This document shows positions 1 to 5,138 of a DNA stretch of 13,062 nt, piece after piece. How positions within the stretch are numbered: the first letter of the stretch is position 1; every line of letters begins with the position of its first letter. The stretch comes from JBBRLG01 sp038231495 (GTDB lineage: Bacteria > Planctomycetota > Planctomycetia > Gemmatales > Gemmataceae). The position numbers and the translations under genes are program-made. Where the stretch lies: NCBI GenBank assembly GCA_038231495.1, contig JBBRLG010000165.1:1-13062 (forward strand), given 5' to 3'. The notes below the pieces were generated by a model, which saw only the letters and a program-made list of their open reading frames with translations, was not told where the DNA came from and did no database searches.

Positions 1-2
1 AC

Positions 3-128
3 GAATTCAACTCGTGGAAAGAGACGCTGTACCTGCTTGGCAATCCCGCCAATGCCGCGCATTTGCGGCGTTCGATGGCCGAGGCGGAGACGGGCAAGGC
101 AGAAAAACGTGAATTGAGTCCTGCATGA
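3..128 (+). CDS. yefM: YefM/Phd-family antitoxin, C-terminal fragment (cut by window edge)
   Basis: The reading frame is open from the window edge to the TGA at 126-128 and encodes about 41 residues. The stretch EFNSWKETLYLLGNPANA matches the C-terminal toxin-binding segment of YefM antitoxins, which usually carry a (Y/F)NSWxETxYLL core followed by a helix rich in Arg, Ala and Glu. In the family the N-terminal part dimerises and binds DNA, and this C-terminal tail wraps around and neutralises the RNase YoeB. The stop overlaps the ATG of the next frame (ATGA), the usual coupling in yefM-yoeB operons. The N-terminal DNA-binding part lies outside the window, so I cannot tell whether the antitoxin gene is intact. 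Its partner gene is truncated, so the module is probably non-functional as a toxin-antitoxin pair. Confidence 0.8.
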   Translation, partial: EFNSWKETLYLLGNPANAAHLRRSMAEAETGKAEKRELSPA

Positions 129-385
129 ACCTGACTTTCACGCCGTCCGCCTGGGCTGATTATCAATGGTTCGTGCAGCACGATCGCAAGCTGGTGAAGC
201 GAATCAACCAACTCGTCCAGGACATTCTGCGGGCGCCTTTTGAAGGGATCGGGGCCAGAAAAGGGGACGCGGACAGTTTTGTCCTCCGGACAGTTTTGTC
301 CTCCTTTTTTTCCTCCTTTTTTTCCTCCTTCACGCTGCGCGTCTGGGACACGCTCTCGGCACGGGAGCGGGCGGCGGGCAAGTAA
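125..385 (+). pseudogene. yoeB: yoeB toxin, truncated and fused to repeat-derived sequence
   Basis: Residues 1-42 match the N-terminal half of YoeB (Txe family) mRNA interferases: MNLTFTPSAWADYQWF, a KRINQLVQDI helix and then PFEGIG. Family members continue with a core carrying the catalytic Glu, Arg and C-terminal His-Tyr. Here the frame instead runs into AAAGGGGACGC-type repeat sequence, and the remaining 44 residues are low-complexity (RTVLSSFFSSFFSSF) plus TLRVWDT and a short tail. All catalytic residues are missing, so ribosome-dependent cleavage is not expected. The start is fixed by the ATGA overlap with the upstream antitoxin gene. The TLRVWDT stretch resembles the last strand of a WD40 repeat and may be a scrap of another gene, but this rests on seven residues. 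The call as a broken gene is firm; the origin of the tail is inference. Confidence 0.8.
261..330 (+). repeat. Repeat block: AAAGGGGACGC-type head plus two tandem repeats
   Basis: The block starts with AAGGGGACGC and continues with two exact copies of a 17-mer (271-287 and 288-304, GGACAGTTTTGTCCTCC) and two exact copies of a 12-mer (305-316 and 317-328, TTTTTTTCCTCC). Each 17-mer contains a small hairpin, GGACA-GTTT-TGTCC. The head resembles the repeats at 1100 and 2031. Sequences of this kind are common between genes in planctomycetes and recall REP-like elements moved by RAYT (Y1) transposases, but no transposase gene is visible here. The block breaks the yoeB reading frame. Confidence 0.75.
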
Positions 386-404
386 CGGGGAGAGAGAGGG
401 GCAC

Positions 405-605
405 TTATTCAGACTTTCGGGCCTCCCGTTTGTCGGCGGAGTTGCGTTCCAAACGCCGGCAATCCGCCAGGTAACTGGCCAGGGCTTGGGGGTCCGCTGG
501 CATGACGGTGCCGCCGCCCCGGTCGTCGGCGACAAAGAGATCGGCGGTCAGGCTGTCGAAGCTTGCGTCGTTGGCCGCCGGAGTCGGACTAATCGGCTCG
601 TTCAT
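405..605 (-). CDS. Small hypothetical protein (66 aa) downstream of the DUF6941-type gene
   Basis: I do not recognise this 66-residue protein. It is polar, with an acidic N-terminal half (DSLTADLFVADDRGGG) and a basic, probably helical C-terminal end (DCRRLERNSADKREARK). No membrane segment or signal peptide is visible. It starts at ATG 605-603, 13 bases after the stop of the DUF6941-type gene, with a purine-rich ribosome binding site (GAGGTAGGA) between them. The two are therefore very likely co-transcribed from the promoter near 1024. The good ribosome binding site and tight spacing are the main evidence that it is real. A role linked to the upstream protein is inference from context only. 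Confidence 0.6.
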   Translation of the reverse strand: MNEPISPTPAANDASFDSLTADLFVADDRGGGTVMPADPQALASYLADCRRLERNSADKREARKSE

Positions 606-618
606 ATCCTACCTCGGA

Positions 619-999
619 TCAACCAATTTGGATGCGATGCCGGGCGAGTTCGGAACCATCGGCGAACAGGATCACGTCATACGGACCGGCGGCAGGAAAC
701 GCACAGGTCGTCACCCGGAACAGGAACCGCACTTCTTGGAGGCGGTCGGCGAAGCGCAGACCCCGCGATTCCTGATAGATTTCCTGCTGGGTTTCGAGCC
801 GCTGCACGACGAGCTTGATTTCGACGTCGCCGAGACCATCGGTCAAGGCCGCGAAGACGGCGAATCGCTGCCGCTCCGAAGGGAACGCCTCCACATTTCG
901 CCGCGTGAAGCAATTCACCAGCGTGACGTTGTGCGAGCGCTCCTCGACGACGACCTGCTCGCACACCAGCAGGCCGAGGACGGTCGGTATTTGGGCCAC
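619..999 (-). CDS. DUF6941-family protein of unknown function
   Basis: This 126-residue protein has the pattern I associate with the DUF6941 family. An N-terminal strand (LLVCEQVVVEE) is followed by a short valine- and leucine-rich segment, a QRFAVFAALTDGLG strand-turn, an alternating beta segment (VEIKLVV), and a C-terminal FPAAGPYDVILFADG pattern ending in a last strand. This looks like a small all-beta sandwich. No enzymatic motif, signal peptide or membrane segment is seen, and the family function is unknown to me. The start is GTG at 999-997, preceded by a strong AGGAGGAGA ribosome binding site and, just upstream, a doubled TATAAT sequence. It is the first gene of a two-gene unit with the 66-residue protein. 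The unit lies between two AAAGGGGACGC-type repeats, so it may have moved as a cassette. Confidence 0.65.
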   Translation of the reverse strand: MAQIPTVLGLLVCEQVVVEERSHNVTLVNCFTRRNVEAFPSERQRFAVFAALTDGLGDVEIKLVVQRLETQQEIYQESRGLRFADRLQEVRFLFRVTTCAFPAAGPYDVILFADGSELARHRIQIG

Positions 1000-1002
1000 A
1001 GC

Positions 1003-1024
1003 CCTCTCCTCCTATTATATTATA
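1003..1024 (-). promoter_or_regulatory. Overlapping -10 boxes and ribosome binding site of the DUF6941 unit
   Basis: On the minus strand two perfect TATAAT hexamers overlap by one base (1024-1019 and 1019-1014). AGGAGGAGAGG follows immediately, then GTG at 999. Such AT-rich sequence stands out in a GC-rich region. No convincing -35 box is present at 17 bp. If transcription starts 6-8 bases after the first hexamer, the leader is only about 12 bases and begins at the Shine-Dalgarno sequence. Confidence 0.5.
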
Positions 1025-1099
1025 CCTGTCTCGCGGACTCGTCGCATCGCCCCTCTTCGACACGACCCTCGCTATCGGGACACGTCAGTATAGGTGCTC

Positions 1100-1154
1100 A
1101 AAGGGGACGCAGCTCGTTTTTCAACTGGTCAAGGCCAGGCTTTCTCTGATCGGC
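1100..1154 (+). repeat. Dispersed 55-bp repeat, copy 1 (AAAGGGGACGCAGCTCG head)
   Basis: This 55-base segment aligns without gaps to 2031-2085 with 42 of 55 identical bases by hand count. The ends are the best conserved parts (GGGACGCAGCTCG at the head, TCTGATCGGC at the tail). Both copies are in the same orientation and flank the HigBA-like pair. A shorter relative of the head is at 261. A REP-like or mini-element origin is plausible but not shown. Confidence 0.7.
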
Positions 1155-1204
1155 CGCCGTTCCTTGACAACCCGATCATCGAAACAGGAATTAGCGCGAA
1201 ACCA

Positions 1205-1594
1205 TTAACAACCGGCGCTCCTCAGTGCCACGTCGATCTTGTCCACCGTCCGAATGTTGGGCGCGTGCTTGCCCGTCTCCAACCGGCTCACCGTCTCCTG
1301 GCGCACGCCAGCGGCCCGCGCCAATTGCGCCTGCGTCCAGTCGGCCGCCTTGCGCCGTTCAATGATGGTCCGGGCCAGACCGATGCGAACGGCCTCCCGG
1401 GCCGGGTAATTGCCTTTGTCGTCTAGTGGTGGCATGGGCGGGAAGTCCGGGTCGCCGTTTTCGTCGACCAATTTCTTGAGCCGTTTCAAGGTGCCTCGGA
1501 GGCGGACAACCTCGGCTTGGAGCCGCTTGTGTTCTTGCTCCGGCACCAAGACCATTTTGGCTTTCTTACTCGTCTTTTTCTCCCTGGTTGGCAT
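1205..1594 (-). CDS. higA: HigA-like antitoxin, XRE-type helix-turn-helix
   Basis: This 129-residue protein ends in a Cro/C1-type helix-turn-helix at about residues 84-125. WTQAQLARAAGVRQETVSRL is the typical two-helix core, followed by ETGKHAPNIRTVDKI. Residues 15-45 form a charged, coiled-coil-like helix (EQEHKRLQAEVVRLR), and a proline-rich linker joins it to the DNA-binding domain. It begins only three bases after the stop of the RelE-like toxin gene, with GAGGAG at the end of that gene serving as its ribosome binding site. Toxin-first order with a helix-turn-helix antitoxin is the HigBA arrangement. In that family the antitoxin binds the toxin and represses the operon promoter. Position and domain support the call; the subfamily name is inference. 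Confidence 0.8.
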   Translation of the reverse strand: MPTREKKTSKKAKMVLVPEQEHKRLQAEVVRLRGTLKRLKKLVDENGDPDFPPMPPLDDKGNYPAREAVRIGLARTIIERRKAADWTQAQLARAAGVRQETVSRLETGKHAPNIRTVDKIDVALRSAGC

Positions 1595-1597
1595 CGG

Positions 1598-1927
1598 CTA
1601 CTCCTCATCATAAAAGCTGTCCCGGTGCCCGGCTTTCTCGATTGTCACTGTGTATTCACGGACCTCTTTTTCCCCGACGACCTCTTTACCGGCGACCACT
1701 TTCGATTCCTTGACGGTCCTTCTCTTGGTGCTAACGACAAACTGCAATCGATAGTCGCCGGTTCGCAGCCGATACTTTCCGGCCAGATTCCCCGTCAGGC
1801 GCTTGACACCGCTAACTTGGGGCCAACTTTCCAGGCGCGTCACCAACCGCTAGATTCGCGCTTGGATTCCCAGTGGCAGCCCTCGGATTTCGGCGGCCAC
1901 CGGAGCCGGAAGGATGACAGTTGCCAT
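1598..1927 (-). pseudogene. higB: HigB/RelE-like toxin with an in-frame amber (TAG) at codon 26
   Basis: From ATG 1927-1925 the frame reads MATVILPAPVAAEIRGLP, continues to RI at codons 24-25, meets TAG at 1852-1850 (codon 26), and then carries on for 83 residues to a second TAG at 1600-1598. Both halves fit one RelE-superfamily fold: an N-terminal strand and helix ending in IQARI, then RLESWP, VSGVKRLTG, the hallmark GKYRLRTGDYRLQF, and a C-terminal IEKAGHRDSFYDEE. The segment between QFVV and YTVTIEK is longer than usual and rich in Lys and Glu. One base change from CAG, GAG or AAG would create the stop. The alternatives are read-through or a restart at TTG 1846, but no ribosome binding site precedes that codon. 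The rest of the frame is intact, so the mutation looks recent. Confidence 0.75.
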
Positions 1928-1928
1928 G

Positions 1929-1975
1929 ATAATAGCATGACTACGTATGACAAGTTTGTCAAGCGAGGCTTGTCA
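1929..1975 (-). promoter_or_regulatory. Putative promoter and operator of the HigBA-like pair
   Basis: Just upstream of the toxin ATG lies an inverted repeat, TGACAAG (1948-1954) and CTTGTCA (1969-1975). It overlaps a tighter palindrome GACAA-GT-TTGTC at 1949-1960. On the minus strand a perfect TTGACA is at 1962-1957. A TATTAT (1934-1929) follows at a long 22-bp spacing, and a weaker CATGCT sits at 17 bp. The palindromes are good candidates for binding by the helix-turn-helix antitoxin. No Shine-Dalgarno sequence precedes ATG 1927, so the toxin mRNA may be leaderless. Confidence 0.4.
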
Positions 1976-2353
1976 TTGGTGCTTTCGTCCCCACCGTGCG
2001 ACCGTTTGGCGAGCGGCGCGGCGTCGGAAACAAAGGGACGCAGCTCGGTTTTCCACTGGTTGAGGGAACGCCGGATCTGATCGGCGCAGGAAAATCGTTG
2101 CCGGTACTCCGTCGCGTGGGTAGGATCAACCCCTGAAGTCGAAACCAGGTTTCCCAGTGGGCGTTCATCTGGGAAAGAGCGGCTGACGCCATCAAGCCTC
2201 TTGCAACAATTCCTGCACGATTTGATGCGTTTTCCCTGACTCCACGCCGACCGCGTGCATGGATTGTTGCAGCCCGAAGCAGCCCATTCGGCAGCCCGCG
2301 TTCAGGCTCGCGAGCAGGCGAAGCGCAAGTATGCGGAGGGATGCACTTAAACC
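1976..2353. other. Gene-free stretch upstream of the RNase R gene
   Basis: No convincing gene lies in these 378 bases. They contain the second 55-bp repeat (2031-2085). Just before RNase R there is a short frame (GTG 2255 to TAA 2350, about 31 codons) that reads like the Ala-, Arg- and Lys-rich helical end of a protein (ARVQAREQAKRKYAEG). A TGA bounds it upstream, so it may be the decayed end of a former gene. A GGAGGG at 2336-2341 is the only ribosome-binding-site-like sequence for RNase R, 12 bases before its ATG. No clear -35/-10 pair was found. Confidence 0.5.
2031..2085 (+). repeat. Dispersed 55-bp repeat, copy 2
   Basis: This copy has the same length and orientation as 1100-1154, with 13 mismatches that cluster in the middle. 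Its conserved head is GGGACGCAGCTCG and its conserved tail is ATCTGATCGGC. It lies upstream of the HigBA-like pair, so the two copies form direct repeats about 930 bp apart (start to start) around that cassette. Confidence 0.7.
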
Positions 2354-4513
2354 ATGCCCAAACATTACGAAGACCAAATCCTGGCCGCCGTCGCCCGGCG
2401 GAGCTATCAACCCCTCAAGCCCAAGGCGCTGGCGAAAAAGCTCGGCGTCACGTCCCCGCAATACAGTGACTACCGCAAGGCACTCAAGGAACTGCTCGTG
2501 CAGGGCCGCCTGGAACTGGCCAAAAACCACACCATCCGCCCCGCCGCGCCGCACGGCACCGTGACCGGCACGTTCCGCCGCACGTCCACCGGCACCGGCT
2601 ACGTCCGGCCGCACAAGATCGAGGGCCAGCCCGCCACCGAAATCCGCATACCCGAAAACGACTCGCTCGACGCCGCCACCGGCGATACGGTGCTGGTCCG
2701 CCTGACGCGCAAGCCGAACCGGCTCGACGTGAACCCGACGGGCGAAGTCGTGCGCGTGCTGGAGCGGTCCAGCCGGTACTTCGTCGGCACCTACCACGAG
2801 CGTGACGGCCAAGGGCTAGTGCGCGTGGACGGCACCGTTTTCAGCCACAGCATCTACGTCGGCGACCCCGGTGCCAAGGGCGCGAAAAACAACGACAAAG
2901 TCGTTTTTGAAATGGTCTGCTTCCCGTCCGCGGAAGACCGCGGCGAGGGCGTTATCACGGAAATCCTCGGCCCGCGCGGTCAGCCCGGCGTGGACACGCT
3001 GTCGGTCATCCGCGCGTTCAACCTGCCCGACGAGTTCCCCGAAGACGCCAAGGAAGAGGCCCGCCACCAGAGCGAGACGTTTAGCGAAACCGACCTCGAA
3101 GGCCGGGAGGATTTCACCGGCGAAATCGTCGTGACCATCGACCCGGTGGACGCACGCGACTTCGACGACGCCATCTCGCTGACACAAGACGAGGAAACCG
3201 GCCACTGGCAGCTGGGCGTCTACATCGCCGACGTGGGTGCGTTTGTCCCGCCCGGCGGGCCACTCGACCGCGAAGCGCGCAAACGCGCCACCAGCATCTA
3301 TTTGCCGCAGCGCGTCATCCCGATGTTTCCCGAGTTGATTAGCAACCACCTGGCCAGCCTGCAACAGGGCAAGGTGCGCTACGTCAAGGCCGCCGTCGTC
3401 GATTTCACGCCGGTCGGCCAGAAGACCGCCGTGCGCTTCGCCAACGGCGCGATCAAGGTGCAGAAGCGCTTCAGCTACGAGCAGGTGATGGCGCTCGTCA
3501 ATGCCGAGCAACCACCGCCGGCGAAGGAGGTCGCGCCGGAAGTCTACGCGCTGCTCCTGCGGATGCGCGACCTCGGCACAATCCTGCGCAAGCGCCGCCT
3601 CAAACGCGGGGCGCTGGAACTGAATATGCCGGAGACGGAACTGGAGTACGACGACCAGGGCCGGTTGACCGGGGCACACTTCCGCAAGAACGACATCAGC
3701 CACCAGCTGATCGAGGAGTTCATGTTGACGGCGAACGAGGCCGTGGCGGAACACCTGGCCGGTCTGGACGTGGCGTTCTTGCGGCGCGTCCACCCCGATC
3801 CCGACCCGGCCAAGTTGAGTGCGTTTGCCGACTTCGCCCGCAGCATGGGCTACAAGATGCCGACCGACACGGACCGCTTTTCGCTCCAACACGTCCTCGC
3901 AAAGTCGGCGGACAAGCCCGACGCCTATGCGGTGCATTACGCCCTGTTGCGCAGTCTGAAACAGGCCGTCTACAGCCCGGAGGAGGAGGGGCACTACGCG
4001 CTGGCGAGCAAGGATTACTGCCACTTCACGTCGCCGATCCGCCGTTACCCCGACCTGACGGTGCATCGCCTACTCGACCGTTGGTTGCGCACCGGCAAGA
4101 CCGGCAGCGACCGGTCGGAGCTGGTGATTTTGGGCGAGCATTGCAGCAAGATGGAACGCCGGGCCGAGACCGCGGAGCGCGAGCTGACCAAGTTGAAGTT
4201 GCTGTCATACCTGGAAGAGCGTCTCGGCCTGGAAATGGACGCGATCATCACGGGCGTGGCGGATTACGGCTTCTTCGCCCAGGGCGTCAACCTGCCGGTG
4301 GAGGGCATGGTCCACGTCAGTACGTTGATGAACGATTATTACTTCTACGAAGAGGCGACGCACAGTCTGACGGGCCGGCGCACCGGCAAGCGTTACCGCC
4401 TCGGCGACAAGGTGCGCGTCGTCGTGGTGCGCGTGGACATTCAACGCCGACAGCTGGATTTCCGGGTGCATGACAAGGTTGAGACACCGAGGAAGCCCAG
4501 GAGGAAGGAATAG
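2354..4513 (+). CDS. rnr: Ribonuclease R (3'-5' exoribonuclease, RNB family)
   Basis: This 719-residue protein has full RNase R architecture. An N-terminal winged-helix-like region (about 5-60) and cold-shock/OB domains (about 65-205) precede the RNB catalytic domain (about 254-590), and a C-terminal S1 domain spans about 626-707. The RNB signature VTIDPVDARDFDDAISL (residues 260-276) supplies the metal-binding Asp cluster, and HFTSPIRRYPDL (about 557-568) is the second hallmark. The S1 part shows the typical VADYGFF and PVEGMVHVS motifs. The enzyme degrades structured RNA from the 3' end, acting in mRNA decay and rRNA/tRNA quality control in the cytoplasm. ATG 2354 starts with the winged-helix segment, as expected. 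Only a short basic tail (ETPRKPRRKE) follows S1, shorter than the Lys-rich tail of E. coli RNase R. It converges on the next gene. Confidence 0.95.
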   Translation: MPKHYEDQILAAVARRSYQPLKPKALAKKLGVTSPQYSDYRKALKELLVQGRLELAKNHTIRPAAPHGTVTGTFRRTSTGTGYVRPHKIEGQPATEIRIPENDSLDAATGDTVLVRLTRKPNRLDVNPTGEVVRVLERSSRYFVGTYHERDGQGLVRVDGTVFSHSIYVGDPGAKGAKNNDKVVFEMVCFPSAEDRGEGVITEILGPRGQPGVDTLSVIRAFNLPDEFPEDAKEEARHQSETFSETDLEGREDFTGEIVVTIDPVDARDFDDAISLTQDEETGHWQLGVYIADVGAFVPPGGPLDREARKRATSIYLPQRVIPMFPELISNHLASLQQGKVRYVKAAVVDFTPVGQKTAVRFANGAIKVQKRFSYEQVMALVNAEQPPPAKEVAPEVYALLLRMRDLGTILRKRRLKRGALELNMPETELEYDDQGRLTGAHFRKNDISHQLIEEFMLTANEAVAEHLAGLDVAFLRRVHPDPDPAKLSAFADFARSMGYKMPTDTDRFSLQHVLAKSADKPDAYAVHYALLRSLKQAVYSPEEEGHYALASKDYCHFTSPIRRYPDLTVHRLLDRWLRTGKTGSDRSELVILGEHCSKMERRAETAERELTKLKLLSYLEERLGLEMDAIITGVADYGFFAQGVNLPVEGMVHVSTLMNDYYFYEEATHSLTGRRTGKRYRLGDKVRVVVVRVDIQRRQLDFRVHDKVETPRKPRRKE

Positions 4514-4523
4514 TAGAGGGGTA

Positions 4524-4570
4524 TTGCCGCTTGCGGCGTTGCGGGTCAAACGCAACGCCGCAAGCGGCAA
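4524..4570. terminator. Perfect 20-bp hairpin between convergent genes
   Basis: Arms 4524-4543 and 4551-4570 are perfect inverted repeats around a 7-base loop (GGTCAAA). The arm begins TTGCCGCTTGCGGC. The hairpin starts 10 bases after the RNase R stop and ends one base before the stop of the opposite gene, so it probably serves both transcripts as a terminator or 3'-end stabiliser. No T-run follows on either strand, so it is not a classic intrinsic terminator. Its outer arm sequence recurs in the palindrome at 9374-9407. Confidence 0.7.
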
Positions 4571-4571
4571 A

Positions 4572-5012
4572 TCATTCCTTCTCCCCCGCGATCTGAATCC
4601 CAAACCCCTGCAAGTCGATGTCCTCGCCCTTGTCCGGTTCGCCCGGCCCGCCGCGTTCGAGGCTGACGCGCAAAAAGCCCCACATGCCCGTCGGCTCGCC
4701 GGTGTGGTCGTAGCCGTCGGTGTCGGTATCCGCCTCCAGCAGCCAGCGCCACGTCCGCCGTTCGGTGCCGCGCTCGGCCTCTTCTTGCCAGCCCTTGAGC
4801 ACGCGCGCCACCGCCTGCACTGCGGCCCGGCTCGTTTTCGGTTCGGTAATCTGAATGCGGAGTTCGTCCGGCCCGTCTTCGACCTTCGAGCCGGGCAGGT
4901 TGCGAATGGCGTCGAAGAGGCGGTGTTCGAGGTGGGCGGCGCGCCAGGGCGACCACAGGTAAAAAGTGACGTGGGGCGTCTCGAACGCCAGGCCGTACAA
5001 CGCGAAGCGCAT
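4572..5012 (-). CDS. Conserved-looking hypothetical protein (146 aa)
   Basis: I do not recognise a family for this protein. From ATG 5012 it reads MRFALYGLAFETPHVTFYLW, then a predicted helix (EHRLFDAIRNLP), a strand pair (DELRIQITEPKT), a long helix (AAVQAVARVLKGWQEEA), and an acidic, aromatic-containing C-terminal half (DTDTDGYDHTGEPTGMWGFL) ending in DIDLQGFGIQIAGEKE. The alternating helix and strand pattern suggests a small soluble alpha/beta protein. A longer start at GTG 5036 is open, but ATG 5012 is preferred because GGGGAGA lies about six bases upstream. It converges with RNase R across the hairpin at 4524-4570 and lies downstream of the membrane protein gene on the same strand, 126 bases away. 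It has no signal peptide or membrane segment. Its reality is supported by the ribosome binding site and its structured composition. Confidence 0.65.
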   Translation of the reverse strand: MRFALYGLAFETPHVTFYLWSPWRAAHLEHRLFDAIRNLPGSKVEDGPDELRIQITEPKTSRAAVQAVARVLKGWQEEAERGTERRTWRWLLEADTDTDGYDHTGEPTGMWGFLRVSLERGGPGEPDKGEDIDLQGFGIQIAGEKE

Positions 5013-5138
5013 GCCCGTTCTCCCCGCACGAACCACGGAACGCAGGGTGTATCGTATCCGCCAACCGCCCAGGCCGAAAGGCGTCCCCGCCGGCCGGTCG
5101 CGGTTTACCCGGCGGCAGCACCGGCAAAGGCGGCAGGA

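Noticed and set aside
261..330. Possible CRISPR-like array
   Set aside because: The two 17-mers and two 12-mers are directly adjacent with no unique spacers, so this is a simple tandem repeat.
1517..2080. Plus-strand frame of 187 codons opposite the HigBA-like pair
   Set aside because: It is antisense to the toxin and antitoxin genes, has no ribosome binding site, and ends inside the 55-bp repeat.
2255..2350. 31-codon frame ending three bases before the RNase R start
   Set aside because: It could be the decayed end of an upstream gene, but it is short and has an in-frame stop just upstream and no ribosome binding site. It is mentioned under the gene-free stretch only.
2192..2812. Minus-strand open frame of 206 codons at the start of RNase R
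   Set aside because: Most of it is antisense to the RNase R N-terminus, there is no ribosome binding site, and no family is recognisable.
2816..4066. Long minus-strand open frame (416 codons) opposite RNase R
   Set aside because: It lies entirely inside a well-conserved RNase R gene. Its product is rich in Val, Arg, Ala, His and Gly with no domain, as expected for the complement of GC-rich coding sequence.
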